Below are positions 56,174 to 64,000 of a stretch of 64,000 bases of DNA, one piece after another. Numbering within the stretch: position 1 is the stretch's first letter; every line of letters starts with the position of its first letter. A model generated the notes under the pieces. That model worked only from the letters and a program-made list of their open reading frames with translations. It ran no database searches and was not told where the DNA came from. A program made the translations under genes and the position numbers. Source of the DNA: Janthinobacterium lividum PAMC 25724. GTDB lineage: Bacteria > Pseudomonadota > Gammaproteobacteria > Burkholderiales > Burkholderiaceae_D. The DNA is taken from assembly GCA_000242815.2 (NCBI GenBank), contig AHHB01000011.1, forward strand, positions 181,392-245,391. The letters run 5' to 3'.

Positions 56174-57472
56174 ATGGAGCTAGTGCAACAAACCATTCCG
56201 GCGCGCGCAAACAAGCCGTGGCTATGGATCCCCTCCCTGTATTTCGGCCAGGGCATCCCCTATGTGGTGGTCATGACCTTGTCCGTGATCATGTACAAGA
56301 ACTATGGTTTTTCCAATACGGATATCGCGCTGTATACCAGCTGGCTGTACTTGCCGTGGGTGATCAAGCCCCTGTGGTCGCCCTTCATTGACATGTACCG
56401 TAGCAAACGCTTTTGGATCGTCGGCTTGCAGCTGCTGATCGGCGCCGCGCTGGCGCTGGTGGCCCTGACGACCTCGCTGCCGCATTTTTTCCAGATCAGC
56501 CTAGCCATCTTCTGGCTGATGGCCTTTAGTTCCGCCACGCATGATATTGCCGCCGACGGCTTTTACATGCTGGGCCTGGAAGAACACCAGCAAGCGGCCT
56601 TCGTCGGCGTGCGCAGCACGTTTTATCGATTGGCCATGATCGCTGGCCAGGGCGGCCTGGTGTTTCTGGCCGGCTACCTGACGCATGCGACAGGCAATGT
56701 GCAGCTGGCCTGGTCCGTTGTCTTTGCGATTTTGGCGGGCCTCTTCATCGCCCTCTTCCTGTATCACTATTTTGTCTTGCCGAAGCCCAAGGACGACCAT
56801 GCCAGCATCTTGGACGCCGGTATTTCTCCTTTGCAAGAGTTCCTCGCCACCTTTGCTGCCTTCTTCAAGAAGAAGGATATTTTCGTCATTCTGGGATTTT
56901 TACTGCTGTTCCGTCTCGGTGAAGCGCAGCTGTTGAAGCTGGCCGCCCCCTTCCTGCTCGACCCCGTTGCCAAGGGCGGCCTGGGCCTGAGCACGGAACA
57001 GGTGGGCCTGGTCTACGGCACCATCGGCGTGATTGCGCTAACCCTGGGTGGATTGCTGGGAGGGTTCATCATTTCCCGCTTTGGCTTGAAACGTTGCCTG
57101 TGGATCATGGTGCTGTCCGTCCACTTGCCCGACCTGGTCTTCGTCTACCTGGCCAGCGCCTTGCCCAGCAGCATTTATGTGATCGCCGCTGGCATTGCGC
57201 TTGAGCAATTTGGCTATGGCTTCGGTTTTGCTTCGTATATGTTGTACATGATCATGGTTTCCGATGGCGCGCATAAAACGGCCCATTACGCCATCTGCAC
57301 GGGTTTCATGGCCCTGGGCATGATGCTGCCTGGCATGGCCAGCGGCTGGATTCAGCAAATGCTCGGTTACCAACATTTCTTTATCTGGGTCTGCATCGCC
57401 ACCATTCCTGCCTTCATCATGGCCGCGCTGGTCAAGATCGATCCCGCATTCGGCAAGAAAGCCGCCGCCTGA
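56174..57472 (+). CDS. MFS permease, AmpG-like
   Basis: A 432-residue major-facilitator protein with twelve predicted helices. The start PWLWIPSLYFGQGIPYVVVMTLSVIMYKNYGFSN and the SSATHDIAADGFYMLGL segment resemble AmpG-type permeases that import anhydro-muropeptides; the charged A-motif-like loop MYRSKRFW is present. Its place between murQ and cell-wall hydrolase genes supports transport of peptidoglycan fragments or amino sugars. It starts 45 bases after murQ. Confidence 0.85.
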   Translation: MELVQQTIPARANKPWLWIPSLYFGQGIPYVVVMTLSVIMYKNYGFSNTDIALYTSWLYLPWVIKPLWSPFIDMYRSKRFWIVGLQLLIGAALALVALTTSLPHFFQISLAIFWLMAFSSATHDIAADGFYMLGLEEHQQAAFVGVRSTFYRLAMIAGQGGLVFLAGYLTHATGNVQLAWSVVFAILAGLFIALFLYHYFVLPKPKDDHASILDAGISPLQEFLATFAAFFKKKDIFVILGFLLLFRLGEAQLLKLAAPFLLDPVAKGGLGLSTEQVGLVYGTIGVIALTLGGLLGGFIISRFGLKRCLWIMVLSVHLPDLVFVYLASALPSSIYVIAAGIALEQFGYGFGFASYMLYMIMVSDGAHKTAHYAICTGFMALGMMLPGMASGWIQQMLGYQHFFIWVCIATIPAFIMAALVKIDPAFGKKAAA

Positions 57473-57565
57473 TTCTTTTGAACGGTGCGCCCGCAAGGAT
57501 GACGGGCGCACAGTAAAATGCGCCACCGATACACCTGCGCTCCACCATTGCAAGGAATTGTTTTG

Positions 57566-59245
57566 TTGTCTACTTTCAAAAAACGTCTGGGCGCCACGGC
57601 TGGCGTGCTCGCTGCGCTGGCCACCGCCACATTGCTCAGCAGCTGTACCAGCACCAAGATGCCCTCCGCAGTGACGCCGGGCGAAGCGGGTTTGCCGGCC
57701 GTGCCGCCGGTGCAGCACATTACGGGCGAAGTGCCGCCGCCGGCGCCGCGCGAGTTTCGCGCCGCCTGGGTGTCGACGGTCGCCAATATCGATTGGCCCA
57801 GTCGCAGCAATTTGCCGGTGGCCAAGCAGCAAGCCGAGGCGATCGCCATCCTCGATCGCGCCAAGTCCTTGAATCTGAATGCGATTGTGTTGCAGGTACG
57901 GCCCAGCGCCGACACGATTTACCCGTCGCAACTGGAACCGTGGTCGGAATACCTGACCGGCAAGCAAGGCCAGCCGCCGCTGCCCATGTATGACCCGCTG
58001 GCTTTCTGGGTGGCCCAGGCGCATGCGCGCGGCCTGGAATTGCACGCCTGGTTCAACCCTTATCGCGCCCGTCACGCGACAGCCAAGTCGCCGCTGGCAC
58101 GCGACAGTTTCGCTTCCACCAATCCGGCGTCCGTCAAGCAATACGGGCGCTACCTGTGGATGGATCCCGGTGATGCCGCCGCTTCCAAGCACACGACGGA
58201 CGTGGTGCTGGACGTGGTGCGCCGCTACGATATCGACGGCGTGCACATCGACGATTACTTTTATCCGTATCCGATCGACGCGCCTGGTGCCGGTGCGGGA
58301 GCCGAGGCGGCCGCGCTGGATGCGGGCAATGGCGGCGTCAAGCGCGAATTGCCGTTTCCCGATGAGCCTTCCTGGCAGCGATATCTGCTGGCCGGTGGCC
58401 AGCTGGACCGCTCTTCCTGGCGCCGCCAGAACGTCAACCAGCTGATCGAAGCCCTGTACACCGGTATCCATCGCGAGAAGAGTTGGGTGCGCTTCGGCAT
58501 CAGCCCATTTGGCATCGGCCGTCCGGATCGCCGTCCGGCCGGTATTGTCGGCTTCAGCCAGTACGATAAATTGTATGCGGATGCCGAACTGTGGCTGGCC
58601 AAGGGCTGGCTCGATTATCTGTCGCCGCAGCTGTATTGGCCCGTGGCGCAGGCGCCACAAGCGTTTGGCGTGCTGCTCGACTACTGGCTGGCGCAAAATC
58701 CCTATGGCCGCCACGTGTGGCCCGGTTTATATACGAGCCGCATCGACAATTCCGCCAAGTCCTTTACGCCGCAAGAGATCATCCAGCAGATCGAAGTGAC
58801 GCGCACGCGTCCCGGCGCGAATGGACAAGTGCATTTCAGCATGGTGCCCCTGATGCAGAACCGCAAGGGTGTCAGCGAGCAACTCAAGGCGACCGTGTAT
58901 CAAAGCCCTGCTCTGATTCCCGCCACGCCATGGCTGGGCAAGGAAGCACCGGGTACGCCGGTGCTGGCCTTGCGCCGCGATTCCAGCAGTCTGAACGTCA
59001 AACTGACGGCGGGCGGCGGCAAACCCGTGGCCCAGTATGCCGTCTGGGCCCGCTATGGCGAAGACTGGCGCTTCACGGTGGTCACCGGCGTGCAGGGCGA
59101 GTTGACCCTGGTTGATGATGCCACCAGTAAAGTCAACGCGGTGGTGGTGAGCGCCGTGGACCGGCTTGGCAATGAAAGCGCACGCGTTACTGTGCGCGGC
59201 CCGTTTGCTGGCCCCGCCAAGTCATTCTTGACCGTACAGCCCTAG
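57566..59245 (+). CDS. GHL10-type glycoside hydrolase lipoprotein
   Basis: A 559-residue lipoprotein. The signal ends ATATLLSSC, so Cys is lipidated near residue 27. The catalytic (beta/alpha)8-barrel (about 60-450) has the family-10-like DUF4015/GHL10 pattern EFRAAWVSTVANIDWPS, GLELHAWFNPYRARH, DIDGVHIDDYFYPYP and WLDYLSPQLYWPV; a C-terminal Ig-like domain follows. Some homologues act on glycosaminoglycan or cell-wall glycan. The start is TTG at 57566 with AAGGAA 8 bases upstream; a TTG at 57563 or ATG at 57518 is possible but less suitable. Confidence 0.88.
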   Translation: MSTFKKRLGATAGVLAALATATLLSSCTSTKMPSAVTPGEAGLPAVPPVQHITGEVPPPAPREFRAAWVSTVANIDWPSRSNLPVAKQQAEAIAILDRAKSLNLNAIVLQVRPSADTIYPSQLEPWSEYLTGKQGQPPLPMYDPLAFWVAQAHARGLELHAWFNPYRARHATAKSPLARDSFASTNPASVKQYGRYLWMDPGDAAASKHTTDVVLDVVRRYDIDGVHIDDYFYPYPIDAPGAGAGAEAAALDAGNGGVKRELPFPDEPSWQRYLLAGGQLDRSSWRRQNVNQLIEALYTGIHREKSWVRFGISPFGIGRPDRRPAGIVGFSQYDKLYADAELWLAKGWLDYLSPQLYWPVAQAPQAFGVLLDYWLAQNPYGRHVWPGLYTSRIDNSAKSFTPQEIIQQIEVTRTRPGANGQVHFSMVPLMQNRKGVSEQLKATVYQSPALIPATPWLGKEAPGTPVLALRRDSSSLNVKLTAGGGKPVAQYAVWARYGEDWRFTVVTGVQGELTLVDDATSKVNAVVVSAVDRLGNESARVTVRGPFAGPAKSFLTVQP

Positions 59246-59255
59246 TCCATAAGCT

Positions 59256-59290
59256 GCAGGCATGAAAAATGCGCAAGCTTTCATGCCTGC
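59256..59290 (+). promoter_or_regulatory. 12-bp inverted repeat before the BadF-type kinase gene
   Basis: GCAGGCATGAAA and TTTCATGCCTGC are perfect arms with an 11-base loop, located between the GHL10 gene and the kinase gene. It lacks a T-run, so it is more likely an attenuating hairpin, an mRNA-processing stem or an operator than a terminator. Confidence 0.5.
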
Positions 59291-59318
59291 AAGCGCTACT
59301 TGGCTTTACACTTATGCC

Positions 59319-60266
59319 ATGATTTCCTTTCCTACTGCCAATGATGCGGCGCCCGTGCTGGGCCTGGGCATCGACGCGGGCGGTACGCAGACGCGCTGGG
59401 CTTTGGCTAGCGTGGATGGCGTCATCGTGGCCGACGGTGTCGTGGAAGGCTTGTCTGCCTTAAAAATGAACAGCGATGCTGGCCGTGCAGCCGTGTACGC
59501 CACGTTTGCCCGGCTGTGCCAAGCCGTGCTGACGGTCGGCCAGCCGCGTGCCGTGGTGGCGGGTTTGACGGGCTTTGGCGGCGACGATGTTGTGCTGGTG
59601 CAAATGCTGGCCACTCTGCTGGCGCTGGACGCCGGCAAGATCAGCGTGGGCAACGATATCGAGATTGCCTACCGCGACAGTTTTGAACCGGGCCAAGGTT
59701 ATCTGGTTTACGCGGGCACCGGTTCGATTGCTGCCTGGATCGATGCCGATGGCGCGTTTCACCGCGCGGGCGGGCGCGGCGTGTTGCTCGACGATGGCGG
59801 TGGTGGTTACTGGATCGCGCGTGAAGCCTTGCGCCATATCTGGCGCCGCGAAGACGAGGCGCCCGGCAGCTGGCAAAGTTCGCCCATGGCCGAAGCCGTG
59901 TTTGCGCAACTGGGCGGCAGTGAGTGGTCGCTGTCGCGCGCCTTCATGTATGGCCAGGAGCGCGGCGCCATTGGCCGGCTGGCGCTGGCCGTGGCCGCCA
60001 GTGCCGATACCGACCCGCTGGCGCTGGACATCTTGCAGCGTGCGGGGCAGGAGTTGGCGCGCTTGGCCCTGGCCCTGACGGCGCGCTACGGCGCCCGTCC
60101 TGTGGTGCTGGCGGGGCGTGCGGCACAATTGCACCCAGCCATCGCGGCGGGCATGCGCGCCGCTTTGCCGGTAGCGTTGATGCTGGAGCAAAAAGTTGCC
60201 CGTTCTCATGAGGCTGCTGCCAGGCTGGCAGTCAGGACAGCCAGCTTGTATGCCGACAAAGACTGA
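59319..60266 (+). CDS. BadF/BadG-family sugar kinase (N-acetylglucosamine kinase type)
   Basis: A 315-residue ASKHA-fold kinase. LGLGIDAGGTQTRWAL is the phosphate-1 loop, VGNDIEIAYRDSF carries the catalytic-type Asp, YAGTGSIAAWI is phosphate 2, and GGRGVLLDDGGGGYWIAREALR is the GlcNAc/MurNAc-kinase-like loop. By context it phosphorylates amino sugars released from the cell wall (GlcNAc or MurNAc), feeding MurQ, but the exact sugar is not proven. The start at 59319 (MISFPTAND) is preferred over 59262, which lies inside the hairpin. Confidence 0.86.
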   Translation: MISFPTANDAAPVLGLGIDAGGTQTRWALASVDGVIVADGVVEGLSALKMNSDAGRAAVYATFARLCQAVLTVGQPRAVVAGLTGFGGDDVVLVQMLATLLALDAGKISVGNDIEIAYRDSFEPGQGYLVYAGTGSIAAWIDADGAFHRAGGRGVLLDDGGGGYWIAREALRHIWRREDEAPGSWQSSPMAEAVFAQLGGSEWSLSRAFMYGQERGAIGRLALAVAASADTDPLALDILQRAGQELARLALALTARYGARPVVLAGRAAQLHPAIAAGMRAALPVALMLEQKVARSHEAAARLAVRTASLYADKD

Positions 60267-60296
60267 CTATTTTACTAACCCGAACATGGATTTTGC

Positions 60297-61097
60297 ATGA
60301 AAAAAATCGCCCTCGCCTTGCTGGTGGCCCTGCTCTCCGCCTGTACCACGCCGGCGCCGCACCTCGACCGTAGTCTGACGGCGCGTGGCCAGAGCCCGCG
60401 CGTGAAATTCATTGTCATCCATTACACGGTCAGCAACTTGCCGCGTTCGATCAAGATCCTGACGGAACAAGTGGTCAGCAGCCATTATTTGCTGACCGAC
60501 ACGGACAAGCCAAAGTTTTACGTGCTGGTGGACGAATCGCGCCAGGCCAACCACGCGGGTGTGAGTAACTGGAAGACTTATACACAGTTGAATGTTAGCT
60601 CGATCGGCATCGAGATCGTCAACCCCGGCTACAAGGACACGCCGGAAGGGCGTGTTTGGTACCCGTTCCCGCAGGCACAGATCGATGAACTGATTCCGTT
60701 GCTAAAAGACATACAGGCGCGTTACAACATCGCGCCGGAAAATATCCTGGGCCACAATGAAATCGCCCCGCAGCGCAAGCAAGACCCGGGTCCGCTGTTT
60801 CCATGGCGCCAGCTAGCCGATGCAGGCTTGATCGTCTGGCCCGATGCTAACCGTGTTGCCGCGCAGCGCCTTATTTTTGAGCAGCAACTGCCGGACGCCG
60901 TCTGGTTCCAGAAAAAGCTGGCCCAGCACGGCTATGCGACGCCGAATACGGGCATCTTCGACGAAGCGACGCGCAATGTGCTGATCGCCTTCCAGATGAA
61001 ATACCGCAACACATTGTTTGATGGCAGCCCGGATGCCGAAACGGCGGCCCTGCTGGAAGTGCTGACGACACCGGCGCCAGCTGTTGTAGCAAAGTAG
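60297..61097 (+). CDS. N-acetylmuramoyl-L-alanine amidase lipoprotein (AmiD-like)
   Basis: A 266-residue lipoprotein. The signal ends ALLSAC (Cys16 lipidated). The amidase-2 zinc domain (about 35-175) has ligands in FIVIHYTVSN and GHNEIAPQRKQDPGPLFPW, with VSSIGIEIVNPGY between. A C-terminal peptidoglycan-binding helical domain follows (about 195-255, FQKKLAQHGYATPNTGIFDEATRNVLIAFQMKYR). It cuts MurNAc from the peptide in cell wall or released anhydro-muropeptides, as E. coli AmiD. It is the last gene of the recycling cluster. Confidence 0.92.
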   Translation: MKKIALALLVALLSACTTPAPHLDRSLTARGQSPRVKFIVIHYTVSNLPRSIKILTEQVVSSHYLLTDTDKPKFYVLVDESRQANHAGVSNWKTYTQLNVSSIGIEIVNPGYKDTPEGRVWYPFPQAQIDELIPLLKDIQARYNIAPENILGHNEIAPQRKQDPGPLFPWRQLADAGLIVWPDANRVAAQRLIFEQQLPDAVWFQKKLAQHGYATPNTGIFDEATRNVLIAFQMKYRNTLFDGSPDAETAALLEVLTTPAPAVVAK

Positions 61098-61177
61098 CAC
61101 GGCTGTTCCAGCGGCGGGTACGGGCATTGATGATTTAAATGAACGCTTGTACCCGGGTGCTGTAGTAACTCAAGTAG

Positions 61178-62557
61178 TTAGAACACTTGTAAGCCTTTCA
61201 GCATCACGATCAGGATCAGCACGGGCGAGACAAAGCGCAGCAGGAACAGCAGTCCATGTGCCAGGGCCTTGTTCTGCAACTGGCCGTGATTGCTGATCGC
61301 ATCGATAAAATGGTGCTTGCCCCATGCCCAGCCTGTAAACAAGGCAATCCCGATGCCACCAACGGGCAGGAAAATATTCGACGAGACGAAGTCGAACAGA
61401 TCAAACATAGTCAAGTTAAACAGCTTGAAGTCTGCCAGAGTGCTGTTACTCAGGGCGCACACCGAGCCTAGCGCGGCCAGCAACAGCATGGTCACGACCG
61501 TGGCTTTGCTGCGCGTCCAGCCGAAGCGTTCATGGAAAATCACCACGGGCACTTCCATCAGCGATAGCATCGCCCCCGTAGCGGCTACGGCGGCCAGGAT
61601 GAAGAACACCACCATCAGCGCTTGCCCCATTGGAATTTGCGAGAACACGGCTGGGATGGTGATGAACACCAGCGACGGTCCCGCACTGGGTGTGAAGCCA
61701 AACGTAAACACGGCGGGGAAGATAGCGATACCGGCCAGCATCGATACACCTAGGTCGGCGGCCATTACGCGCAGGGTTGTGACGGGGATATTCTGGTCAT
61801 CGCGGAAATAGCTGCCGTAGGTCATCATCGTACCCATGCCGACGGACAATTTGAAGAAGGCCAGGCCCATGGCCGTCAGTACGACGGGGGCCGTCAGCTT
61901 GGAAAAATCAGGACGGAACAGAAAGGCCAGGCCCTCGCCTGCTTTATCGAGCGACAGGCTGACCGCGCATAGCAGCAGTAGTAACAGAAATAGCAAGGGC
62001 ATCAGTTTCTTGGCGATCGCCTCGATACCTTTGGTCACACCCAGCATCAATATGCCACCGATAAACAGCAGCACGCCCCATTGCCAGAATAGCGATTGCA
62101 GGGGATTGCTAATTAGTGAGGCGAAGGCCGCTTCCGTCACCAGCTTATCGCTGCTGAGGATAGAGCCGTCGATGGCCTTGGCGATATACGCAAACACCCA
62201 GCCTACGACTTCTGAGTAAAACGCGACGATCAGAAAGGCGGCCACCATGCCGATCACGCCAAGCAGCCACCAGGGCTTGCCTTTCGGTGCCAGCTGTTCC
62301 ATGGTGGAGATGGGATTGACCTTGGCCCGGCGCCCCAGAGTGATTTCCGCGATCATCACGGGCAGGCCTACGAATAAGGTGGCGAGTAAATAGATGAGCA
62401 GAAAGCCGGCACCGCCATTCGCGCCCGTAAGATAGGGAAACTTCCAGATGTTGCCGAGACCGACTGCCGAGCCGAGGGTGGCGGCGAGTACGCCGAAGCC
62501 AGTGGTAAAGCCAGCTCGTTTCAGGGTCAGGCCTGATCCTTGAGCTTGTTGTTTCAT
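61178..62557 (-). CDS. Sodium-dependent neurotransmitter-symporter-family transporter
   Basis: A 459-residue SNF/NSS-family membrane protein with eleven to twelve helices. The TM1 sodium and substrate site is GVLAATLGSAVGLGNIWKFPYLTGANGGAGFLLIYL, nearly the same as in LeuT-like bacterial members, and TM6 has KLSVGMGTMMTYGSYF. It imports an amino acid with sodium. The substrate is unknown. It converges on the amidase gene, and its upstream region leads into the rRNA operon. Confidence 0.93.
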   Translation of the reverse strand: MKQQAQGSGLTLKRAGFTTGFGVLAATLGSAVGLGNIWKFPYLTGANGGAGFLLIYLLATLFVGLPVMIAEITLGRRAKVNPISTMEQLAPKGKPWWLLGVIGMVAAFLIVAFYSEVVGWVFAYIAKAIDGSILSSDKLVTEAAFASLISNPLQSLFWQWGVLLFIGGILMLGVTKGIEAIAKKLMPLLFLLLLLLCAVSLSLDKAGEGLAFLFRPDFSKLTAPVVLTAMGLAFFKLSVGMGTMMTYGSYFRDDQNIPVTTLRVMAADLGVSMLAGIAIFPAVFTFGFTPSAGPSLVFITIPAVFSQIPMGQALMVVFFILAAVAATGAMLSLMEVPVVIFHERFGWTRSKATVVTMLLLAALGSVCALSNSTLADFKLFNLTMFDLFDFVSSNIFLPVGGIGIALFTGWAWGKHHFIDAISNHGQLQNKALAHGLLFLLRFVSPVLILIVMLKGLQVF

Positions 62558-62651
62558 GGTGAATCTTCTATGGTTCTATATGTAGGCAAGCGCCGTTTGG
62601 CGCGAAGGGGGTGAAATTGTAGCAGTTGAATGCAAAAGTCCCGGAAAACCC

Positions 62652-62680
62652 TTGCTTCTACAGGGGGGCTTTGCTATAGT
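62652..62680 (+). promoter_or_regulatory. Candidate rRNA promoter P1
   Basis: TTGCTT (62652-62657), 17-base spacer and TATAGT (62675-62680), followed by TCGCCTCCCC, a GC-rich discriminator typical of stringent control. It lies about 440 bases upstream of 16S rRNA. Confidence 0.6.
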
Positions 62681-62780
62681 TCGCCTCCCCAATGAGACGC
62701 ACTAGTTTGCGGCACAAAGGGACAGCCTTAAGGGGCTGGGTAGTAAAAAGTTTTTTAGCGCAATGCGCTGAAAAACGGAG

Positions 62781-62809
62781 TTGACGGATTTAGTAAAATG
62801 CTTCATACT
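62781..62809 (+). promoter_or_regulatory. Candidate rRNA promoter P2
   Basis: TTGACG (62781-62786), 17-base spacer and CATACT (62804-62809). It lies about 310 bases before 16S rRNA and downstream of P1, the usual tandem layout. Confidence 0.55.
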
Positions 62810-62882
62810 CTTCCTTCTTCGCAGCTGACAAACACAACGCTTTGTCGATAGCGCGAGAGTGGTAAATAAGTAGTACCGAATA

Positions 62883-62895
62883 CGTTCTTTAACAA
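62883..62895 (+). promoter_or_regulatory. rRNA leader boxA antitermination site
   Basis: CGTTCTTTAACAA matches the core of betaproteobacterial rRNA boxA sequences (TTCTTTAACA), which bind NusB-S10 for antitermination. The rest of the leader up to 63115 shows stem-forming stretches (for example around 62938-62956) but no gene. Confidence 0.75.
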
Positions 62896-63115
62896 TTAAC
62901 AGTCGATAAGTGTGGGCATTTGATGTAAGTGCAGCAGTGATCTTCGGATCGCTGTAAAACTTAAAATATCAAATGTTCACAAGAAATAATGAAATAGGCG
63001 CTACGAAAGTAGTGGCCTGTCAGTTTTTTGAGTGAGCAAACACCTCGCAATGCGAGGGGTTTGAACTAGTTAAATAGTTCGACCATGCCTGTAAAAAGGC
63101 AAAGTAACAGAGATT

Positions 63116-64000
<885 letters not shown>

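Noticed and set aside
61098..61177. CGGGTAC...GTACCCG repeat between the amidase and the sodium-dependent transporter genes as a terminator
   Set aside because: The loop is over 30 bases and there is no T-run; pairing is too weak to support a call.

Overview
The window looks like chromosomal DNA of a betaproteobacterium of the Oxalobacteraceae. The partial 16S rRNA gene at the right edge and the general gene style suggest Janthinobacterium or a close relative; this is inference, since no database search was possible. The sequence is GC-rich and densely coded, and most genes are housekeeping or respiratory. No phage, insertion sequence, CRISPR array or plasmid backbone was seen.

Left part (1-12.4 kb): a small BON-domain protein, a small lipoprotein and a BASS-family transporter are followed by a two-gene DNA-repair operon on the minus strand. 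It encodes a radical SAM protein and a DUF4130-UdgX fusion joined by an ATGA overlap, with a perfect LexA (SOS) box just upstream. Divergent from it is the molybdate operon modABC-modE with a ModE-type operator. A large hybrid sensor kinase and an Fnr-type regulator follow.

Respiratory block (12.5-24.6 kb, all minus strand): aer-like chemoreceptor, hemN, a TauE/SafE-type membrane protein, ccoI and ccoS, then ccoN-O-Q-P-G-H. Perfect TTGAT-N4-ATCAA Fnr boxes lie upstream of ccoN and of the aer gene, and the probable regulator gene fnr sits next door. This is a microaerobic module: oxygen sensing, taxis, haem synthesis, copper supply and cbb3 oxidase.

Middle (24.7-42.4 kb): a decayed PAS/EAL gene, yiaA-like, DUF808 and LysE-family membrane proteins, a Trp-rich FecR/DUF6600 protein, DUF493-lipB-lipA, a TonB-dependent receptor with a DUF2946 protein carrying a 12-bp tandem repeat, a thioesterase pseudogene, an ECF sigma/anti-sigma pair, a TlpA-like thioredoxin, and the conserved envelope block lpoA-yraN-diaA-dolP divergent from rsmI. 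A tRNA-Pro(UGG) gene closes this part.

Catabolic block (42.5-54 kb, minus strand): leucine-degradation genes liuB, liuC, liuD and an HMG-CoA lyase, interrupted by the biotin genes bioA-bioF-bioD-bioB. The biotin made here would serve the biotin-dependent methylcrotonyl-CoA carboxylase (LiuB/LiuD), but bioA carries a single-base frameshift. A striking palindrome inside the upstream ychJ gene may be the control site of this block.

Right part (54.3-64 kb): a GntR/HutC regulator heads a plus-strand peptidoglycan-recycling cluster (murQ, AmpG-like permease, GHL10 lipoprotein, BadF-type sugar kinase, AmiD-like amidase). A sodium-dependent transporter follows, and then a ribosomal RNA operon with two promoter candidates, boxA and the first ~885 nt of 16S rRNA.

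Two families of short palindromic intergenic repeats are scattered through the window: GGGGTCAGACCC-type at three sites and GTCGGATTA-type at two sites. In two places they separate genes that would otherwise be operon partners.
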